Assembly: GCA_938001985.1 (NCBI GenBank)
Contig: CALLBE010000044.1
Coordinates: 1 to 9,720, forward strand
Origin: an uncultured Verrucomicrobiales bacterium
GTDB lineage: Bacteria > Verrucomicrobiota > Verrucomicrobiia > Verrucomicrobiales > Akkermansiaceae
Length of the DNA: 9,720 nucleotides
Direction of reading: 5' to 3'
Both the position numbers and the translations under genes were made by a program. The first letter of the stretch is position 1. The number at the start of each line of letters is the position of its first letter. This document shows positions 6,608-9,720 of this stretch, in pieces. The notes below the pieces were generated by a model, which was given only the letters and a program-made list of their open reading frames with translations, was not told the DNA's origin and did not search any database.

Positions 6608-6620
6608 TGAACACTGTTCA
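6608..6620. promoter_or_regulatory. 13-bp palindrome upstream of dinB (candidate LexA-type operator)
   Basis: TGAACA-C-TGTTCA is a perfect inverted repeat with 6-bp arms, 15 to 27 bases upstream of the dinB start and just ahead of its Shine-Dalgarno. It consists of GAAC and GTTC half-sites, as do the LexA boxes of Gram-positive bacteria (GAAC-N4-GTTC). The motif reported for Verrucomicrobia, as I recall it, uses the same half-sites in the other order (TGTTC-N4-GAACA). Here the spacing is 3, not 4, so it matches neither exactly. The position before a classical SOS gene is the main argument. Confidence 0.45.
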
Positions 6621-6650
6621 ATCGGGCGTGGAAAGAAAAATGTGTAACTA

Positions 6651-7322
6651 TTAGATTCCTAATAAGGCGAGCATTCGGCCTGTTTTTCCTAACTCTTGTC
6701 GATAAGAATAGTATTCCTCAGGTGAGCTGGTGGTGCAGATTTGGCTGTCGTGATAATTTGCAGGCAAAACCCCTTGCTCAAGAGCTTGCTGTTGAATGGT
6801 CGCTGCAAAATCGATGTCGTAAGCCGGTGGACGTATGCAGGGAGCCAGGCAGATGATGAGATCTTGAGGACGACTGCCGTAACGAGCCTGCATTTGTTGA
6901 ATGCCTACTTTGAGTATATTTTTCTCGGTGCCGACTTTGCCAGAATGAAGCAATCCAACCGCTTTTTTTACAGGGTCTGCGATATAAATCGCACCACAAT
7001 CGGCGACATAAATACCAAGCAGGTTATTCTTATTGTTTGTGATTAACCCATCGGATGTGGGGATGATCTGATCTGTGTTTGTTTGATTAGAGCTTTCCTG
7101 AAAAGCTTCCACAGAGGAGACTTCATTGCTGTGTGTCTGTTCGCAACGCCAGAGTTGTGAGGGCTTATAGTTTAATCTTTCAACCGCTTTTTGGTGATGC
7201 GGCCACAAGCGAGCGATGGCATTCTCACGGTCGGTGTTGGTATTCACCTCATGAACTCGACCGACCCAAGCGGCTCGGAAGCCTTTCTCAAGTATGGGCT
7301 TTAAAAAATGAGGCTCGAGCAT
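6651..7322 (-). CDS. PgeF/YfiH-like laccase-domain protein
   Basis: A 223-aa member of the multicopper-oxidase-like domain family (YfiH, PgeF, human LACC1). The zinc/copper ligand set is present: H64 in EQTHSNEV, C109 in VADCGA and H126 in LLHSGK. DGLIT (91-95) and APCIRPPAYDID in the C-terminal half are the other usual landmarks. Members have been called polyphenol oxidases; bacterial PgeF is thought to remove wrongly incorporated L-serine from peptidoglycan precursors, and other members act on purine nucleosides. The normally well conserved HAGWRGT around the third ligand is HSGKVGT here, which sets this copy apart from the classical PgeF group, so I give no symbol. The protein is somewhat shorter than the usual 240-260 aa. 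It starts 5 bp after the symporter stop with no clear Shine-Dalgarno, so it is very likely co-transcribed and translated by coupling. Confidence 0.88.
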   Translation of the reverse strand: MLEPHFLKPILEKGFRAAWVGRVHEVNTNTDRENAIARLWPHHQKAVERLNYKPSQLWRCEQTHSNEVSSVEAFQESSNQTNTDQIIPTSDGLITNNKNNLLGIYVADCGAIYIADPVKKAVGLLHSGKVGTEKNILKVGIQQMQARYGSRPQDLIICLAPCIRPPAYDIDFAATIQQQALEQGVLPANYHDSQICTTSSPEEYYSYRQELGKTGRMLALLGI

Positions 7323-7327
7323 TTCAG

Positions 7328-9028
7328 CTAGTCAGCTTTTTCAATTTTAGCGACATGGTCTAAAAACTTCTGCAACTCAGACTTAATCACTGGTAGTAAG
7401 ATAAAGAGTCCAATCAAGTTAGGGAACACCATCGTGAAGAACAAGGCGTCTGATAAATTAATCACATTAGCGAGTGAAATAGAGGAGCCAACGATGATGA
7501 AGAAGCAGAAAGAAAGACGATAGATAATTGTAGCGATGCCGTTGCTGTTGGTTAAAAAAGCAAGGGCTCGCTCCCCATAGTAGGACCATGAAATCATCGT
7601 TGAAAAGGCAAACAAGAGTACCGCGATTGAGAGGACATAAGGGAACCAAGAAATCACGGTTTCAAAGCCTTTAGACGTGACCCAAATACCTCCAGACCAT
7701 CCTGATCTCACTTTGATTTCTGAAGTTTGAACCCAGGCTGTTTGAGCAGTGGCGTCAGCGCTCGCTCCTTTAATTGTGACTTCAGATCTCCCGTTAACGG
7801 AAGGGCTGATCTCCGTAAGTAAAAGTGTGCGATCGGTTGTTGATAAAACTTGGGTGGAGGCGTTGTCTTTATAAAAAGAAGACTGAGGGGCAAGCTCCCC
7901 TTTCACTTCCCAAACACCGGTCGAGACAATCACCAGGGCGGTTAAGGTGCAGACAATGACGGTATCAATGAAGGGTTCTAATAGAGCCACGACCCCTTCT
8001 GAAGCTGGTTTCGTTGTTTTCACCGCGGCGTGAGCAATTCCGGCAGAGCCAACTCCGGCTTCGTTAGAGAAGACCCCACGTTTGACCCCTTGTAAAATGA
8101 CGGTGATCATGCCGCCTGCAATACCACCGCCAACAGCGGAAGTTGAGAAGGCTGACTGAAAAATAGTTTGGAAAGCAGAAGGGAGTGCTTGACTGTTGAC
8201 TACCAAGACTGCAATCGCGGCAAGAACGTAAATAATACACATGAAAGGGACCAGAATGGCGGTGAATCGTGCAATGGACTTAATCCCACCGATAATGACC
8301 GCACCGACTAACAGGGATAGGATGAGGCCAAACTGCCAGCCTTGTTCAAGAATCCCAAAGGTTTCACTGATTTGAGAGTGCGCTTGGTTGGCTTGGAACA
8401 TGTTGCCCGCGCCGATAGAGCCGCCAATGGTTCCGATTGCAAAAATGACGGCAAGAATCATCCCAAAGGTTTTCATTCCTTTTTCAGCAAAGCCTCGCTT
8501 CAGGTATTGCATGCCACCGCCGATGACTTTGTTGTCAGCGGTGATGGTTCGATATTTAACGGCGAGTGTACATTCGCAGAATTTGGAACTCATGCCTAGA
8601 AAGCCAAGTAGAATCATCCAGATAGTCGCTCCTGGGCCACCGGCTCCAATAGCGACCGCAACGCCAGCAATGTTTCCGAGCCCTACGGTTGCAGATAAAG
8701 CTGTGCTTAAGGCTTGGAAATGAGTGATTTCGCCAGGATCTGAGGAGGAGCTGTATTTCCCCTTAACTGTTTTAATCGCTAAGTTAATAGCGCGTAGGTT
8801 AAGGAACTGAAAATAAAAGGTGAAGTAGACGGCAGCAACCACCAAGATAACTAGAACAAAGGGAATTGAGATTCCGTTAATAACAAAGATGGGAAAAAAA
8901 ACAATGTCGTTAGCTAAGCTGCTGATGGGAGCGAAAAAGTCATTGATCAACTCGTCTACGCCTTTGTTTTTTTCAGTAGACGCTTGGAGGATTCCTAAAA
9001 AAAAGAGTAAAGGGAAAAGTTTTCTCAT
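7328..9028 (-). CDS. Sodium:alanine/glycine symporter, AGCS family
   Basis: A 566-aa inner-membrane transporter that imports alanine or glycine driven by Na+ (less often H+). The family signature FQALSTALSATVGLGNIAG followed by GGPGA is at 104-134, and the second hallmark FSNEAGVGSAGIAHAAV at 320-336. About ten or eleven membrane segments are visible. The protein is about 100 residues longer than classical members (about 450-480 aa). The excess is a signal-peptide-like N-terminus (residues 1-17) with a hydrophilic stretch to about 40, and a polar segment of about 70 residues (375-447) between two late membrane helices. I took the ATG at 9028; a TTG one codon upstream (9031) is also possible and changes only one residue. 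No Shine-Dalgarno is visible. The uracil-DNA glycosylase gene ends 51 bp upstream and the PgeF-like gene follows after 5 bp. The substrate is inferred from the family. Confidence 0.95.
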   Translation of the reverse strand: MRKLFPLLFFLGILQASTEKNKGVDELINDFFAPISSLANDIVFFPIFVINGISIPFVLVILVVAAVYFTFYFQFLNLRAINLAIKTVKGKYSSSSDPGEITHFQALSTALSATVGLGNIAGVAVAIGAGGPGATIWMILLGFLGMSSKFCECTLAVKYRTITADNKVIGGGMQYLKRGFAEKGMKTFGMILAVIFAIGTIGGSIGAGNMFQANQAHSQISETFGILEQGWQFGLILSLLVGAVIIGGIKSIARFTAILVPFMCIIYVLAAIAVLVVNSQALPSAFQTIFQSAFSTSAVGGGIAGGMITVILQGVKRGVFSNEAGVGSAGIAHAAVKTTKPASEGVVALLEPFIDTVIVCTLTALVIVSTGVWEVKGELAPQSSFYKDNASTQVLSTTDRTLLLTEISPSVNGRSEVTIKGASADATAQTAWVQTSEIKVRSGWSGGIWVTSKGFETVISWFPYVLSIAVLLFAFSTMISWSYYGERALAFLTNSNGIATIIYRLSFCFFIIVGSSISLANVINLSDALFFTMVFPNLIGLFILLPVIKSELQKFLDHVAKIEKAD

Positions 9029-9079
9029 CAAGGGTGAGTAGAAACTAGGGAGATTGATATGAAAAGATAAAACCTGAGA

Positions 9080-9720
9080 CTATTGCTCAAAAACGCCCAA
9101 ATCTATCAGTTGTTTTTCAACTTGAGGCGCCCAGCCACGATTCGCGATAGGGGAAGCGGGTGAAGGGTGGAGTATCTTACCGACTTGGTATTCAACTTGG
9201 TGTTGTTCGGTTTTTTTGAGGTGTTTAATCGCTTGTGCTAATCTTTTTTCTGCAAAGGCTCCGACGCCAATGAGGTGTTCGGGTTGTAAGATTTTAATCA
9301 CCTCAACCAGGTGTTGTAAACAAGCCGCCTCGACTGGCTTCATAACCTCTTTGCCTAGCTTATCTGGAGTTAGGTTCGCTCCTGTCTCGCTCATCCAAAT
9401 GAGAGGGCAATAGTTCAGAACGAAATGATTCTGAAAGAAGTTATCAGCGGTTTCAAATTTCTCTTTAAAATAGCCCCACAAGCGGAAACCGCTCACCTCT
9501 GATTTTTCACAAGAAAAGCCTGTGATTGGGCGTTTAGGATGTTCTTTAGCGGGTTTGGAGACGGGGGTGTGGATTCCCATCCAGTCCTTAACTAAGCTGA
9601 CTTCGCCAAAAGGGACGCCTGTTTGAGCCATGCCAAAAGGCCCAGGGTTCATGCCTAAAAACAAGACTCGCTTAGTCGAGTTAGCGTACTTTTCTAAGTA
9701 CAGCTCATGAGGTTCTTGAG
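9080..9720 (-). CDS. SMUG1-type uracil-DNA glycosylase (5' end outside window)
   Basis: A base-excision-repair enzyme that removes uracil and oxidised pyrimidines from DNA. The frame stays open to the window edge. The residues directly upstream of the family's first motif (EPHELYLEKY, then KRVLFLGMNPGPFGM) read naturally as SMUG1, so the TTG at 9664 is internal and not the start. Visible are 212 residues; perhaps 25 to 50 N-terminal ones are missing. Motif 1, GMNPGPFGMAQTGVPFGEV, holds the asparagine that positions the catalytic water. EHPKRP and KSEVSGFRLWG follow, then NYCPL and NLTPDKL. The late HPSPASPIANRGW carries the catalytic histidine and the DNA-intercalating loop. The order and wording agree closely with vertebrate SMUG1. 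Its TAG stop is at 9080-9082, 51 bp before the symporter gene. The product acts on chromosomal DNA in the cytoplasm. Confidence 0.95.
   Translation of the reverse strand, partial: QEPHELYLEKYANSTKRVLFLGMNPGPFGMAQTGVPFGEVSLVKDWMGIHTPVSKPAKEHPKRPITGFSCEKSEVSGFRLWGYFKEKFETADNFFQNHFVLNYCPLIWMSETGANLTPDKLGKEVMKPVEAACLQHLVEVIKILQPEHLIGVGAFAEKRLAQAIKHLKKTEQHQVEYQVGKILHPSPASPIANRGWAPQVEKQLIDLGVFEQ

Noticed and set aside
6741..7046. 101-codon plus-strand open frame over the PgeF-like gene
   Set aside because: It is antisense to a gene with intact catalytic motifs and has no start signal or recognisable domain.
8388..8723. 111-codon plus-strand open frame opposite the symporter gene
   Set aside because: Its Pro/Ala/Met-rich product is typical of the reverse complement of a Gly/Ala/Ile-rich membrane protein gene.
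9029..9031. TTG start for the symporter
   Set aside because: An ATG follows immediately at 9028. TTG remains possible but has no supporting ribosome binding site.
9080..9664. SMUG1 gene starting at the TTG at 9664
   Set aside because: The frame continues open to the edge and the upstream residues match the family, so this TTG is an internal leucine codon.
1..9720. Search for mobile elements, CRISPR arrays, tRNA, rRNA, toxin-antitoxin pairs or defence islands
   Set aside because: No transposase, integrase, regularly spaced repeats, tRNA-like cloverleaf or paired small genes were seen. The window is core-like.

Overview
This looks like an ordinary stretch of chromosome from a free-living, probably marine bacterium. 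By eye the GC content is in the mid-40s percent. The gene set (a SMUG1-type uracil-DNA glycosylase, a sodium:alanine symporter of the AGCS family, a PgeF-like laccase-domain protein, a VC0807-type membrane protein), together with weak or missing Shine-Dalgarno sequences at most starts, fits a member of the Verrucomicrobiota (Opitutae/Puniceicoccales-like). That placement is an inference from gene content, not a phylogeny. I see no mobile element, CRISPR array, rRNA or tRNA, and no gene-free gap above about 110 bases.

Left block (1-4285, all minus strand, read right to left): a VC0807-family membrane protein, an M20 metallopeptidase, a UbiA-like polytopic membrane protein, an A-type iron-sulfur carrier (IscA/ErpA), a membrane-anchored protein of unknown function overlapping it by 10 bp, and then what looks like the first 17 codons of panC running off the left edge. 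Gaps of 19 to 78 bp, one overlap and no clear internal terminator suggest one or two transcripts. A 106-bp intergenic region (4286-4391) separates this block from a divergent thioredoxin gene and is its likely promoter region. It holds a perfect 16-bp palindrome touching the start of the VC0807 gene.

Centre (4392-5512, plus strand): thioredoxin, closed by a textbook intrinsic terminator, followed by a stand-alone ABC-type ATPase of the COG3910 kind, which converges on the next block.

Right block (5555-9720, minus strand, read right to left): SMUG1-type uracil-DNA glycosylase (its N-terminus lies outside the window), AGCS symporter, PgeF-like protein and DNA polymerase IV (dinB). Gaps are 51, 5 and 58 bp. 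dinB has the best Shine-Dalgarno of the window and a 13-bp palindrome just upstream that could be an SOS operator. Two DNA-repair genes (smug1, dinB) therefore lie in the same block as a transporter and a PgeF-like enzyme.

I did not find a convincing undescribed multi-gene system. The points most worth a second look are the SMUG1 homologue, the palindrome ahead of dinB, the altered HAGWRG-type motif of the PgeF-like protein, the UbiA-like protein with only part of the family signature, and the palindrome at the VC0807 start.
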